In this document: positions 46,166 to 58,024 of the stretch, piece after piece
Position numbering within the stretch: position 1 is the stretch's first letter
How the letters are laid out: the number at the start of each line of letters is the position of its first letter
Assembly (NCBI GenBank): GCA_032718865.1
Contig: JALUTQ010000030.1
Location: 434,001 to 498,000 of the forward strand
Direction: 5' to 3'
Length of the DNA: 64,000 bases
DNA from: Tilletia caries
Lineage: Eukaryota; Basidiomycota; Exobasidiomycetes; Tilletiales; Tilletiaceae
The notes under the pieces: generated by a model
The model's database searches: none
Seen by the model: the letters and a program-made list of their open reading frames with translations, nothing else
What the model was told of the DNA's origin: nothing
Translations under genes and position numbers: made by a program

Positions 46166-46758
46166 GAGGTTTATCACAGGATGGTACGGTATTTTGATTT
46201 TTATCCCAGGATGGTACGCCCTCCAAAATTATCACAGGATGGTACGCTGTGAAATTTTTTGCCTATCCTCACTGCCTGCCGAAAGAATCTCTCAAGGTAT
46301 GCAAAATTACTGACTCCCTCCCCCTCTCCCCGCTCAGAATGGAATCTTCTAGAGACAGTTCAGCTCTCATAGAGCGCGGCGTGCGCCCTCTGAGAGACGT
46401 AGATTCGGCCTGAGGACTTGCTATTGCAAACTGGAGAGTGCCGTACATATTGACATTGAACACTCTGACTGTAAGACGTGTAATTCCGTAAATAAAGGCC
46501 TATAACGTCTCTGACGGCCCTAGACAAGGTATAACTCTCGTCGGTGGGCACCCAGCCCGGCATAAGCCTGCGGAGATGCCAATGCTACACAATCTTGAGA
46601 GACTAAGTATCATCCTTGACGTTGAGGAGTGAGGACGTGGACGGGAGTGAGGAGATTGGGAGAATCAATTTTGCCAGTGTACCATCCTGTGATATTTTTG
46701 CTTTCCGTACCATCCTGGGATAAAAAGCAAAATACCGTACCATCCTGTGATAAACCTC
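46166..46758. mobile_element. 593-bp inverted-repeat element with triple 17-bp motifs
   Basis: The ends, starting GAGGTTTATCACAGGATGG, are inverse copies over about 90 bp. Each end contains three spaced copies of a motif of the form TATC(A/C)CAGGATGGTACG at about 30-bp intervals, facing inward. It is bordered by an A14 run on the left and an A11 run on the right. No ORF. The structure fits a MITE whose transposase binds the repeated motif. The family is not recognised. Confidence 0.75.
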
Positions 46759-47330
46759 AAAAAAAAAAAGGAAGGGGTCTCCTCACCGACGATGGCGTCT
46801 CGCATTTGGCGGTCTCAGGCCGTCTCAGAGTCAGGGGCGGATTTAAGCAGCGTGGATTTGTGGAAGCTAAGCAGGTCTTCCATCGATTTAGCCCCGGGCC
46901 GAGCCAGTCAGTCAGAGCAAACTCTCCTGCACCTGGCTGGTGCGGCGGTGCGGACTGCAGACCTGCGACTTGCGAGCGGGCGGACGGACGGAGACTTGAT
47001 GCTGCGCTGCGCTGCGGTCAGGCCGCCCCGGGTGACCGCCGCGAGGGGCGTCCGGGATGGAGTCATGGAGACGTAGTGTGGCCTTACATCTGCCAACTTT
47101 CGTGACGCGTGAGCCGTGACGCGTGACGGCCGACGGGGGGCCCAAGAAGTCAGTGCTTCTCGGAACCCAAGAGCCGGGAACAATCAATGAACGATGAACA
47201 GAGAGAAGTGCATGATCAAAACGGGGTACAGCACCGAGCAAAGGAAAACGTCTTGGAGGGAGGGAGGGAGGGAGGGAGGGAAGGAAACCGAGCACACATC
47301 CACAAAGCAGAGACGAACAGGGATCCACGT
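46759..47330. other. SGT2 3' flank
   Basis: No gene seen. A run of GGGA repeats at about 47259-47280 could form a G-quadruplex about 50 bp beyond the SGT2 stop codon. Confidence 0.4.
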
Positions 47331-48860
47331 TCACCCGAACATGTTGCCTGCACCACCCGCTCCTGCTCCTCCTCCTGCACCCCCGCCACCTGCGCCGCGC
47401 ATCATGTTGCGGGCCATTCTGAGCAAAAGAAAGATCGAAAGAGGACATAACGGTCAGCAACGATAGTCGAGCGCCCATTTGAGCAGACTACTGTAAACTC
47501 ACTGTTGCATCTGCAAGTCCGTAGCGTGTCAAGGGTGGAATAAATGTTGTGTTGAGTTCAGTGCTTCCAAGTCGAGCGAAAGGTAGAACACATCGAAATG
47601 CTCACGTTGGGGTCGTTCATCAAATTGCGCAGCATGGGGTTGTTCATAAGCCCTTCTAGACCACCGTTGCCCATCATCTGCACGTAAAGAAAAGGTACAG
47701 GAGTGTCTCGAGTCAGTACGCGTTTCGTCCTGAATGACCGCAACAAAAGCGCATGCTCACCGATTGGGCCATCTTGTTCGTAGGAGGAGAAAAAAGAGAC
47801 TCGCGCCGTCAGCGAGATGGCGAGTGGAGATAGAACAAAGACCAAACGGGCGAGATACTCACCTGCATTAGTTGCGGGTTGTTCAACAGCGCACCCAAGT
47901 CAGGCATTCCACCCGCACCACCACCATTCTCACCCCCAAACCCAGGGAATGCACCCAGTCCACCGGGCCCAGCGCCGGGCAGACCGCCCTCGCGCGAGAG
48001 CGAGTCTGCTGCGGAGGAAGGGGACGCAGCCGAAGACGACGACGACGCGCCGCCCACTTGCTTCCGGGATGCCTCCAGACCGTTCTTCATGACTGCGTTG
48101 GAGGGGTCAATGGCCAGGCCTGCTTCGTACGCTTCGACAGCCTCTTGGAACCGGCCGGCAGAGAAGAGGGCGTGTCTGCCATGTTTTCAATGAAAGAGTT
48201 GGTCAGCATACTGGATAACATGCTAACAAAGGGACCTGCGAAAGCTACCCACCCAAGTCGGCTGTACGCCCTCGCGAAGCTCGGATCAAGCTCCTTTGCC
48301 ATGCTAGCGTCCTCAATCGCCTTGTCATGCTGCTGAATCTGCGAGTACGCAGCAGCCCGGTTCGAGTAGTATACCGGGTTCGTAGGGTCGTGCTCGATCG
48401 CCTCGTCGTACGCCGCAATGGCGCCTCCGTAGTCCTTGGACGACATCGCTTTGTTGCCCTCTGCTTTGGCCTGCTCAGCCTTCGCCTTGTCGGCCTCGGA
48501 GACCTCCTGCTTCTTCACCGCGGCTGCTGAGGCGGCTGCTGCGGCCGGTGCTGCTTCCGAAGTCGAAGTGGAGGCGGCGCCAGCTGCTCCTGCTGTTGCT
48601 GCTGCTGCTGGTGCGGCACCGGCTGATGCGCCGGAGAGCTTGCTCTGAGTACGCAGGAAGATGTCGTAGATCTGCGCGAGTCCCGGTCCACCCGGTGCGG
48701 ATGCGGACGTGTCGAGATCGAAGGCGGTCGCAAGGGCGTCAGCTGCTTTACTCAATTCTGCGCGCTTGGCATCGTCGTTCACGCTGGAGGCGGTTGCGGG
48801 TGCCTGGAGCCAGGCGAGGACAGACTTGGCGAGGGCGGAGGTAGGGGCTGCGGCTGCCAT
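47331..48860 (-). CDS. SGT2: Small glutamine-rich TPR co-chaperone
   Basis: Six exons (48860-48253, 48175-47863, 47772-47761, 47677-47606, 47510-47503, 47418-47331) give 366 residues. Sgt2/SGTA receives tail-anchored proteins and hands them to the Get4-Get5/Get3 pathway in the cytosol. The N-terminal 75 residues form the dimerisation domain. Three TPR repeats follow at about 160-265 (AEGNKAMSSKDYGGAIAAYD, NPVYYSNRAAAYSQIQQHDK, ALFSAGRFQEAVEAYEAG). The C-terminus is rich in Gly, Met and Asn (NNPQLMQMAQSMMGNGGLEG), the hydrophobic client-binding domain. Exons of 12 and 8 nt lie in this last part; the 8-nt exon is required to keep frame. Confidence 0.9.
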
Positions 48861-49522
48861 CGTTTCTTTGTAGTGTACTTTGTTTGCGCTGCTGTGGTTA
48901 ATCCTGGCTGCGAAGAAGGTCGACGACGTCTTGAATCTTGATGCGGCCCGTTCGGTGCTGCGGAGGTGTTGGAAGCGGACCACGTGGCTCTCCGCGCAGG
49001 CTCGGTCTCGGCCGAGAGAGTCTCACACTCATGAGACCATCGCCCGCAGATGCCCTCGCGCCTCCGCCAGTCCGCCCAATTCGTTCGTCCGCACTCCGCT
49101 TCCATGCTCCAACGAGTAACGACCGCCTGCTTCTCGCTTTTCCCTCCTACGATCTTCCAGTACCGCAAGATACGGCCCTCATGACTGACTGTTCTGGCGA
49201 CTGGGCCCCGCCTTCTGTGGGCCGTGAACCGTTCCGTCGCCGATCGAGAACAGTCCGACCTGGGAAGGCAGGGCTGTGACTATGTGACTACTTCCAGCGC
49301 TGGCTGTGTTACCTGCGGCTCGGAGCCCAGACTGCAGAGATAGAGCACCTGAGGTGTGGCTACCAGTCCTGCGTCCTGCTTGGCTTATGGCTGACAAACC
49401 TTCCTTTTCTTCTTCTTCTTGGACCTTGACCTGACAAAAAGACAGACTGCTGACCTTCCTCCCTCCCCTTCCCTTTTTCATTCTTACTCCCCACCCCATC
49501 TCCTCCCTCTTCAGTTCTCACC
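48861..49522. promoter_or_regulatory. Divergent upstream region, SGT2 and the secreted-protein gene
   Basis: 662 bp between two starts on opposite strands. Pyrimidine-rich (CTTCCTCCCTCCCCTTCCC) just before the secreted-protein start. No TATA box seen. Confidence 0.4.
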
Positions 49523-52129
49523 ATGCTCAAGATCACGTCCTGGGCTTTGGTGCTCGTTGCACTCGCCAGCGGTACCGCGGCAGTCATGATCCCTCGCCAA
49601 CCCACTCCCTTCTTCAACGCTACGTCGCCGTTGGAACGCACCTTCGTCTCGGATTCGACGGCCTTTCGTCCTCGAGGTAACCTCGGCACAGGCTCCGGCT
49701 GCACCTTCGATGCAGAATGCTTCACGGGCTGGTGCTCCTTCGACTTCGAGATCGGGAACAACGCATACACCAACTACGCCGCCAAGACGTGCAGGCCGAT
49801 GCCGTAAAGCGGTCCTTGCTCCTCCAACTCACAATGCTCGACGGGGAACTGCGACTCGACGTCATCGACATGCGGATACGCCAACGACATCTACAGAACG
49901 TGTTTTTACAACACAGACTGTCCAAGCCAGTATTGTGGCGACGGCGTCTGTTCACTCTAGCCAGGGGAACAATGCGGCAACGGCGTAATTCCATGCGGAC
50001 CGGGCGGCTGCAACAACTTAAATGGAAATGGAAACTACTGTCGGCCCCAGTCACAGGAGTTCACCTGCATTGCCAACAATCAGTGCGACGGGACCTGTGG
50101 CACCGGCACCCCGGTGTACAACTGTGGCTTCAGTCTACAAGCTGATGGCTCCATTCTTCGCAGCGAACGGTGTTGGCGCAACTTCAACTGCCGAAGCCCA
50201 TTTATGGGGAATACCTGTCCGGACGACGGTTATAGCAGCTGCTCCTCCCACAGTCTCAGTTGTAACCCGGACACCAATGAGTGCGATTTGCACCCCGCCG
50301 AAGAACCATGCTTAACCGGTCCGAATTGTCTGTCCAACGTTTGCGGTCAAAGTCCGTACCCGCAGCTGGGATCCGGATCGCAGATGGTGTGCATCGCTCT
50401 GCCGGCTGGCTCGCCATGTACCAAGAACAACCAGTGCGGCTCGGGTGTGTGCGACTCGGTGAGCTCGAAGTGCGCGGTCGTCGGGGCCGGATCGAAGTGC
50501 TACTGGAATCAGGATTGCAGTACCAGCGGGTGCCAGACGGACAGCAGCTTCACGTGTGCACCGGCATCCACTACCAAGATGACTGAGTCTACTACCACTT
50601 CGACCACGAGCACGTCGATGAGCACCAGCACGAGTACGATGGAGTCAAGCTCGACAGCGAGCAGCAGTGCGGATACCAGCGTCTCATCTGAAACTACCAG
50701 CACGGCGAACGACACTCCGACCGCTACATCTACGTCTATGTCCACCTCGAGCACCAACACGGGTACGATGGAGTCAAGCTCGACAGCGAGCAGCAGTGCG
50801 GACACCAGCGTCTCAACTGAGATCACCAGCACGGCAACTGACACTCCGACCGCTACGTCTACATCTACGTTCACCTTGACCACCACCACGACTGACACTC
50901 CGACCGCCACATCTACATCCACGTCTTCGTCTACATCCACATCGACCATCACCACTTCTTCTTCTACGTCGAGCACCGCATCGTCCACGACGTCGTCGAG
51001 CGAAAGCACAACTTCTTCGTCTACGAGCACGCCGGCATCGACGATCTCAAGCACAACTACGTCCAGCTCCACGCCCACGTCCGCGTCCACATCCACGTCC
51101 ACGTCCACTTCCACTTCCAACTCGATCGCCACATCGTCCGGGACAACATCGAAGTCCGCAACCACAAGCACTGCATCAACGAGTTCGACCACTACGTCGA
51201 AGCCCGCAACCACAAGTACGTCCACTGCGACTTCCACCTCGACCGCAACACCGTCCAGCACTACGTCGAAGCCAGCGAGCACGAGCACAAGCACCTCGTC
51301 GTCCGCTTCGACTTCGATGTCCAGCTCTACCACACCAAAGCCCTCTACCGCCAGTACGAGCACGTCAGCAACGAGTAAGAGCTCATCTTCAACGTCAAAG
51401 CCCGCCCCGAGCTCGTCTTCGTCGACAACGACGTCGACATCGAGCAAGTCAAGTACGACGACTTCGAGCAGCTCGACGGGCAAGAGTAGCACCAGCACAA
51501 GCAGCAGCGGCGCTCCAACAACGAAATCCAGCACGGCTTCGACACCCTCAACGACCTCGAGCACGTCCAAGTCAATCAGCACGACTTCTTCTTCTTCTTC
51601 TTCATTCACCACGATCAAGTCGACATCCTTGAGCACGTCGTCTACTACATCAAAGGCGAGTGTGTCTAGCACGAGCAGCAAGCCGACAAGCACTTCAAGC
51701 ACCAGCAAGTCGGCCTCTACCACGAGTAAGTTGACCACGAGCAAGTCGACGTCAACCACCACTCCGGTCTCGTCTAGCACAACGAAAGCGGCAACAACAA
51801 CAACAAACAAAGCATCATCGTCATCATCCAGGTCGAGCACATCAACCTCTAGCCCGACATCTACCAAGTCGGCCAGCACTACCACGACGAAGACAACGAT
51901 GTCGACAACAACAACAGCAGCACCTCTTCCCCTCGGCGCCCCCTGCTCGACGAATACGACCTGCAAGTCCGGATACTGCCGCGCCAAGCTGAACCCGGAT
52001 GGCACGCGGGCCTCGCAGGCGTACTGTGATGCCAAGAAGGCGAGTGGGGCTATTTGCTATCAGAACACGGGCTGTGTGAGTGGGACGTGTGCGATTGCGA
52101 GGGGGGATACGAACGGGGTGTGCAAGTGA
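49523..52129 (+). pseudogene. Secreted Cys-rich, Ser/Thr-rich protein gene with two in-frame stops
   Basis: A signal peptide (MLKITSWALVLVALASGTAA) is followed by Cys-rich repeats (CTFDAECFTGWC; CSSNSQCSTGNC; CFYNTDCPSQYC), a Ser/Thr region of about 400 residues (residues of the type TSTSTSSKSSTT), and a C-terminal Cys module (CSTNTTCKSGYC, CYQNTGCVSGTC). The whole runs in one frame for 869 codons, interrupted only by TAA at 49805 and TAG at 49958. Regular Cys spacing continues across both stops, so the frame was coding. I found no GT-AG intron that removes the stops and keeps frame. Such proteins are usually O-mannosylated wall or secreted proteins. This could be a recent pseudogene. The downstream 671-codon ORF lacks its own signal peptide. 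Confidence 0.75.
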
Positions 52130-52583
52130 GGGATGGGAGGAATACATGGACAGAAGATTCTGGGATCTATGGAAACTGCTATACATACTCGGGCCTGTAG
52201 AGGGGACTCGTTGCTCTGTCACCACGTCAGCCAGAAATGAATGAATGGTCACTTCGATTGCTTTTCCCGAAGTAGTTGGACAGGAGGGCGAAGGAGTGCT
52301 GGTCATTCGGTCCATTTGGGGCTTTTGGCGAAGATGTCCACCGGACAAGGCTCTCGGAGCACGAGACCCGGAGCTCAGACGAAAGTTCAAGCTGGGCCTT
52401 AATGGAATTTCGGCGGGGTATGCGGCGGCCGGCGATAGAGCTTAAACATGTACCGCATTCATTCAGCTTTCCATGTCGTGAAGATTTTGCCTGATGGGGT
52501 CGAAAATAAGGAGAAGGGAGATGGCCAGTTCGTCACGTTATGATACATTTGAGGTATAGGGAGAGACATTGGTGAGGGCCTGC
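52130..52583. other. Convergent 3' intergenic region
   Basis: Between two stop codons on opposite strands. No ORF or repeat recognised. Confidence 0.5.
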
Positions 52584-53376
52584 TCAGAGGGACGACGGGG
52601 GAGGGGGCCGGGTGAGGAAAGGCATCACGATCTGGTGGTCGATGCAATTCAAAGGGAAGACGTCAGCGAGAGAACGGATACGAGAGGGATCTTGGTGATA
52701 TGGATACTCACAGCGTTCAGACGGCGCAGAGGCTGTACAAGAGAGAATTAAAGGAAAGCCCAGAGGGTCAGGTCAGCTCAAGAACGCGCCATACGCGATG
52801 GGGAAAAGGGATCACAAAACTCACATAAGTAATCCCATTGCTAATCGGCTTATGGTTCCACCGATCCTCAAAGTGCGTAATACGACCTTCGTCATCGAGC
52901 TCCAGCACGACAGTAGACTCCATCGTCTTGCTAAAGAGGGCTGTCTTGTAGAACTGGCGCTGTTCCCATTCGATCCGGTTCGGCTCGTCCTTGGTGAGTT
53001 TCCAATCGAGCGTCTTGCTCTCGCTGAAGACGGTCATACCCTTCCACTGGGCCATGACTCTGGAGAGAAGTTGCAGGGGGGGTGGGGCGTAAGTTATGGC
53101 TTTAATCAGAAAGGAATGTGAAGGCTCAGAAACTCACTCGCGCATACCCGAAGCGTACGCAATAGGATCCACAAACACAGGGTTAGGCGCCCAGTGCCGT
53201 GCGAAGATGGCAGGGTCGAACTTGGCCTGGAAAAGCGCCTGGGCTTCCTGGATGAGGGTGGCCGTGCGCGGGGAGAGCGCCGAGAAGGTGGTCGCGCCAA
53301 TCGTGCTGGCCATGATGGTGTATGAGGAGATGAAGATGAGTGTGGTGAGGAGGAGTGCTGGGGGTGTGAAGTGCAT
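52584..53376 (-). CDS. Secreted SnoaL/NTF2-like protein
   Basis: Exons 53376-53138, 53059-52825, 52732-52712 and 52631-52584 give 180 residues. The first 25 residues are a hydrophobic signal-like segment (ALLLTTLIFISSYTIMAS). The rest resembles the small alpha-beta cone fold of SnoaL-like proteins: an N-terminal helix (ATLIQEAQALFQAKFD), WAPNPVFVDP, then beta strands (RIEWEQRQFYKTALF, STVVLELDDEGRITHFEDRW). Members include isomerases and many proteins of unknown role, so no reaction is assigned. The third exon is 21 nt. The last exon (IVMPFLTRPPPP) is modelled from splice signals only. Confidence 0.65.
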
Positions 53377-53933
53377 GTGTCACGGGGAGAAGACAGAGTG
53401 AGAAGGGGGAAGCGGAGGGAGGGGAAGGGGGGATGGGAAGAAGCGTATTTATAGAGAATCAGAATGTCAGCCCTCCTTCGCCCGTCCAACGGTTCTCCAT
53501 AAACCCGGCGGTCTCTCGATCACATCTGCCACCCACCTAATGTCCGGAGGGCAATCAAATGCTGGCCTTGTCTATGTATCTGAGGATGTATAAGTCAAGG
53601 CGCGCGTCGTCCGGTCGTCATGGTCGACTTCCACATCAACAAACCCAGCACGCACGCTGAGCAAAGCCGTGCGCTCCACCGTCTGGCCGATGAAGGTGGG
53701 CGTCATGGAACGATCACTGCAGTGATAAGATTAGATAAGAGCGTTCCACGTGGCAGCACCTAGGAGCTCCGTACTCCGTACCTAGCGGCGCTCGGCTCGT
53801 TCCCGAAGTCCGGCATCTGTATCTCTCATTTCTGCTCTCTCTTTCCCCTCCTTCACCCAAACCAGCATCGATCTTCTTACACACGCACACCATACACCCA
53901 TACACGCACGCACTCATCCCCAAGCTCAGAGCC
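53377..53933. promoter_or_regulatory. Divergent upstream region
   Basis: 557 bp between the SnoaL-like gene and the low-complexity protein gene. C/T-rich near the plus-strand start (ACACACGCACACCATACACC). No TATA box identified. Confidence 0.4.
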
Positions 53934-56547
53934 ATGGCGCACCCCGACCGACCGACGTTCCGCATCCGTACCGCCAGCTCCAACACCGGCAACGGAAACG
54001 GCAACGGCAACGGCAACGGGCACAACCACGAAGACGTCAGTATCGGCGACGACGCCCTCGCAGCCTACGCCTTCCTCGAACAACCCCCCTCGCCCGCCCT
54101 CTCCGCAGGAAGCCTCGCAGCACCACCCACCTTCTCCCCCACAGCAGCCTCCCACGCCCTCAACCGCTCCTCCGCCGACTCGCCCTCCGCCTCCCTGTCG
54201 CTCACCCCGGACGTAGAGACGCCGCCCCCGTCGTTCGGAGCAGGAAGGCCAGCGCCGACGTCTACGTTCTCGTATGCGAACCGACGGGCGATCGAGCGGA
54301 AGACGGCTGCGCAGCTCCAGGCGCAGGCGCATCAGGAGGCGATGATGAGGCCGGGTGCGTCGTCCGGTGGGGGTGCGCATGGGGCTGGGGCGTCGCGCGG
54401 GAAGAAACAGCTCGATATGGGGAAGGCGAGGAAGAGGGGTACAGGCGCTTGGAGTGGGGATACGTCTTCTGATGAGGAGGAGGATGAGGAGGAGGAGGAG
54501 GAAGACGGGGATGAGGACGATGATGAACCTGTTCTTTCTCGGTTGGGACGGAACGTTTCGGCTTCGTCTGCATCGGTCAGCCAGCAACAGCAACTCCCAT
54601 CGCCAGTCACCCGCACGCCCGTCTCAGGTTCGACGAGCCGCGTTGGTTCTGGATCGAATAATATGGAGGATCTTCTCAGAGCTGCGGCGAATGCAGGGCT
54701 GGAGGCGCCTAATGCCAATCGGTTCTCGAGCTATGAAGGCTTTGCCGGCGGACGGCCGGGCTCCGGTGGTCGGCCAGGCAGTCCGGGCCAGGGTCCTTCT
54801 GGTGGTGCTCCACCTGGATATCAAGGACAGGGCCAGGGACAGGGACAGGGGCAGGGCGGGTGGGGAGGTAGTATGCGAGGCTCCCTGATGCGCACCAACA
54901 GTCCTGGTGGATACGGTCCGAACTCAGCCAACGGCACGCCCTCGGGCTCCGGAAGGAACAGTCCGCGCGGATCGTCGTCGCCCGCTGGTGGGCCTTTCGC
55001 TGTTGGGCCGGGCAATGCGGCGATGATGTTGCAGGCTGCGACTGGCGGGGGTAATAATGGGAGTGGATATAGCTCCATGGGGTCTGCGGCGGGTTCGGGG
55101 GGTAGGAACGCGCGTGCATCGGTGTTTAACTCGCATTTGGGTGCTCAGCACGATGGCGGTCACCAGCAGCAGCACCAGCAACAGTACTCCGACTTTGGAC
55201 CCGGCGGCGGTGGTGGACCGGAGGAAGGCCAACCGCCGACGTTCGTCCAGCTGAACCAGGACGAACAGCCGGGTGCGATGACGACGCTCTTCCAACCGCA
55301 CGGTCTCCTCCAAGCGGGCGCGCAGGACAAATTCGAACGTTCGGCCAAGGCGCGCGAGGAAGAAGCGCGCGCGGCGGGGATTGCGCTCGTGAATGTTCCC
55401 TCGAAACCGCCGCCGCCGCAGGTGGGTCTGTTGGGTGCGATCACTGCGCATGAGCGGGATCGGAAGGGTGCGGGTGGGATTGGTGCTACGCTTACGGAGC
55501 GGGAGAGGGAGAGGGTCGCTGGGGAGCGGAGGATGAGGGAGGAGGAAGGGATGGGGATGGGGATGGGGATGTATCGCGGTTCGTTTATGGGGATGCCTCC
55601 TGGGATGGGCATGGGTATGGGTGGTATGGGGGCTATGGGAATGGGGATGTATGGGAATCCGTACATGTGGCAACAGCAGCAGCAGCAGCAGCAGATGATG
55701 ATGATGCAGCAGCAGCAGCAGTACCAAGCCGGCGCGGGGGGCTGGGGTGGCTCTCAAGCTGGTGGATTCAACTCGCCTGGCGGGGCTGGTTCGCCCGGTG
55801 GAGCGGGGTCGCCGACGCGTGGTCATGCGAGGATGGGCAGTGGGGCGAGCGTGCGTGGAGGAGGAGGAGGAGCGGAAGGAGGTGCGGGTGCGGGTGGGTT
55901 TGAGGCGATGGCGGCGCAGCAGGCTGCTATGGTTGCTGCTCAGCAGGCGGCGATGATGGCTGCTCAGCAGGCGTACATGCAGACGTGAGTAGATTTACCC
56001 CCCCCCCCCCCCCTTTTCCCTCCCTTTCCCGTTATCTTCGTTTCGATTCTAGAAGGCACGACTGGCTGAGGTATTGAACACCGCTTTATGTTTTTTTTTT
56101 TTTTTTTTTTTGGAGCAGAATGTCGCAGATTGGTGCCGGTGGCGGTGCGGGTGCTGGAGGCGTGGAGGGTGGGAACCGGATGAGCATGGCGAGCATGGCG
56201 GTGCCGGGGATGGGAATGGGCATGGGAATGGGATACATGCCTCCGATGAGCATGATGGGATTCCCGCAGTACGCAGGTGGTGAGTTTCCCCCCTTTCTTC
56301 CCCCAGACCAGTTGTTCATTAGCAAACTGACATTCACACTCCTGGAATGGCACCAGGACCTGGCTCGGTGATGGGCGGGACGGGCAACGGAGGCGGCGGA
56401 CTGCCGCCTACGTCTGAGTTCGGGGCGTACCCGAGCCCTGCGTCTGCGGCGTACCCGAGTCCTGCGTCTGTTGCGGCGGCTGCGCGGAGTCGGTCGAGGT
56501 TTGCCTCGCCTGGGCCGGGTGGGGCTGCTGGTTCGCCTCGTGGGTGA
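53934..56547 (+). CDS. Low-complexity Gly/Gln/Met-rich protein, function unknown
   Basis: Exons 53934-55984, 56119-56279 and 56357-56547 give 800 residues. Seen: an N-terminal Asn/Gly repeat (residues 20-34), an acidic run near 180-200, Gly/Ser/Pro-rich linkers, one more ordered segment at about 435-535 (TFVQLNQDEQPGAMTTLF; then VGLLGAITAHERDRKGAGG), poly-Gln near 580, and MG repeats towards the end. I do not recognise a domain. The ordered segment should be the one to compare across fungi. Intron 1 is unusual: 134 nt with a C17 run and a T22 run. Low-complexity proteins of this kind often scaffold RNA or cortex complexes, but nothing here proves that. Confidence 0.7.
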
Positions 56548-56866
56548 CGCTCGACATCCTTCCCACTTCGCTTCGACCCTCATTCGACGTATCATCACAC
56601 ATCAATATCCAAAAAGGGGTCGCTGCGTGCCACGCTCCTTCCGGTCTTTCCTTCTTCGTTCTCTCCCAAGCTGGATTGTGGATCTCTGGGGAGGAAGGCG
56701 TTTTGCAAGTACCTATTTTTCCGCACTCGTCTATTTGGTCAAAATAACAATCACTACAGTCTTTCTTTTGCTTGCCTGCTTGCTTCTGGCGCTGTTTGCT
56801 TGACAAGAGGCTTCTTGGCTTCTGATTTCGATGTGTTTGGGAGAGAGTGAAATAGGAGGACTGCAT
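56548..56866. other. Convergent 3' intergenic region
   Basis: 319 bp between two stop codons on opposite strands. Nothing recognised. Confidence 0.5.
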
Positions 56867-57170
56867 TTACTCCTTGCGAGTACGAATGTCCTCGATCTTC
56901 TGCTGCCAGCTCTTGAACATCTCAAGAGCGTCTTTCCCCTTAGAGAAGGAGCCCTCTGCGGCTGTGGTCTGACGCTCCTGTTGGAAAAGAGCGATGATGT
57001 CCTCGAGGGCGACGTCGAGCCTGGTAAGAGCGTCGTTGAGTGCGTATGGGTTCTCGATGGAGGATGCTATGGTGGAGTGGTGCTCTTGTACGGGTGCTGC
57101 GTGGGGGTCTGACTTGGGGAAGACGCCTGTTGGGATGAGAGGGGGAAGATGAGTGGTTGATGGGATGAAG

Positions 57171-57205
<35 letters not shown>

Positions 57206-57298
57206 ACCTGCTGGGTTCTCTGCTGATGGAGCTGGACCTTGGCGAGCTGATGGGTCTGTGGACTCGGAACCGGGGAACTTGGCGGGTGCTTCAGACAT
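56867..57298 (-). CDS. Small conserved-looking protein, function unknown
   Basis: Exons 57298-57208 and 57126-56867 give 116 residues, joined across an 81-nt intron that holds a (GA)n microsatellite. The N-terminal 40 residues are disordered. The rest is an amphipathic helical region (NPYALNDALTRLDVALEDII, then EMFKSWQQKIEDIRTR) that could form a coiled coil or helical hairpin. I do not recognise the family with confidence; small subunits of kinetochore, mediator or trafficking complexes look similar. It is divergent from the trehalose-synthase-subunit gene. The ATG at 57298 is chosen because the sequence upstream in frame is not protein-like. Confidence 0.55.
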
Positions 57299-57766
57299 CT
57301 TGGTGGTGCTTGCGGGTGCGAAAGGCGAGAGAGTGGGTGATGAGTAAGAGCGATGGGGAGCGAGGTATGTATATACTTGGGAGAGGAAGAGGAGGATGAT
57401 CGTCAGCTTGGCCGCTTGTCCGCTTTGGGCTTGCGATGGGAACTCGGTGACGGCGTTCATATCGGGCGGGACAGATCGGGGAAGAACAAGAAGTGGACCA
57501 TGCGCATCCCCCAATAATGCCCATCGCGAATCCAATCCATCGGCAGGACCATCACCCCTCGCTCGTTCGCCCGCTTCCCCATTGTCGTCTGCTCTGTCTC
57601 CCGCGTGGCCTTGAACAGCTGGGTCAGTGCTGCTCCTGCTGTGGTGCGCCGTGCTGTGTGTGGGGGCTACAAGCTGACCCGCTCTGGGACGAAACCAGCT
57701 TCCTCACCCTCGACCCTCGACCATCGACCATCGCCCTCGCCCTCCTCCTGCTCATATACAACGACG
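57299..57766. promoter_or_regulatory. Divergent upstream region of the trehalose-synthase subunit
   Basis: 468 bp between opposite starts. The plus-strand frame is open from a GTG at 57605, but the first ATG is at 57767, so this part is taken as 5' UTR or promoter. CCCCTC at 57557-57562 resembles a stress-response (STRE-like, CCCCT) core; this is suggestive only, given the gene's role. Confidence 0.35.
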
Positions 57767-57983
57767 ATGGTGCGCTCAGCCAGCATGAGACCATCGTTCT
57801 CAAAGTACTCGGCAAGCAGTCCACCAGCTGGGCCATACACCATCCCCAATCCCTCCTCGTCCACCTCTTCCAAGACTCATCAACACCAACAACAAGCACA
57901 GACACAGCCAATACAACACGCAGGTCATCGTCTCATCATCGTCTCTCTTTTCCTCAGAGAGACCGTACAGTTCCATACCATCG

Positions 57984-58024
<41 letters not shown>

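Noticed and set aside
49804..49964. An intron removing both stops in the secreted-protein gene
   Set aside because: A GTAAAG donor exists at 49804, but the nearby TAG and CAG acceptors put the downstream Cys repeats out of frame, and the removed part itself has regular Cys repeats.
50509..52035. 508-codon minus-strand ORF rich in Val, Asp and Leu
   Set aside because: It is the antisense shadow of the Ser/Thr repeat codons (TCC, ACG, AGC) of the secreted-protein frame. No start context, domain or natural composition.
49523..52129. Stop-codon reassignment
   Set aside because: Other genes in the window end normally at TAA, TAG and TGA, so the code is standard.
54924..55826. Long minus-strand ORF rich in Arg and His
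   Set aside because: Mirror of the Gly/Met/Gln codons of the 800-residue protein; compositionally absurd.
57171..57202. CRISPR-like or regulatory GA array
   Set aside because: It is a simple (GA)n microsatellite inside an intron. No CRISPR array is expected or seen in this eukaryotic window.
57605..57766. GTG start that adds 54 residues to the trehalose-synthase subunit
   Set aside because: Nuclear fungal genes rarely start at GTG, the added residues are not protein-like, and an ATG at 57767 leads directly into the conserved region.
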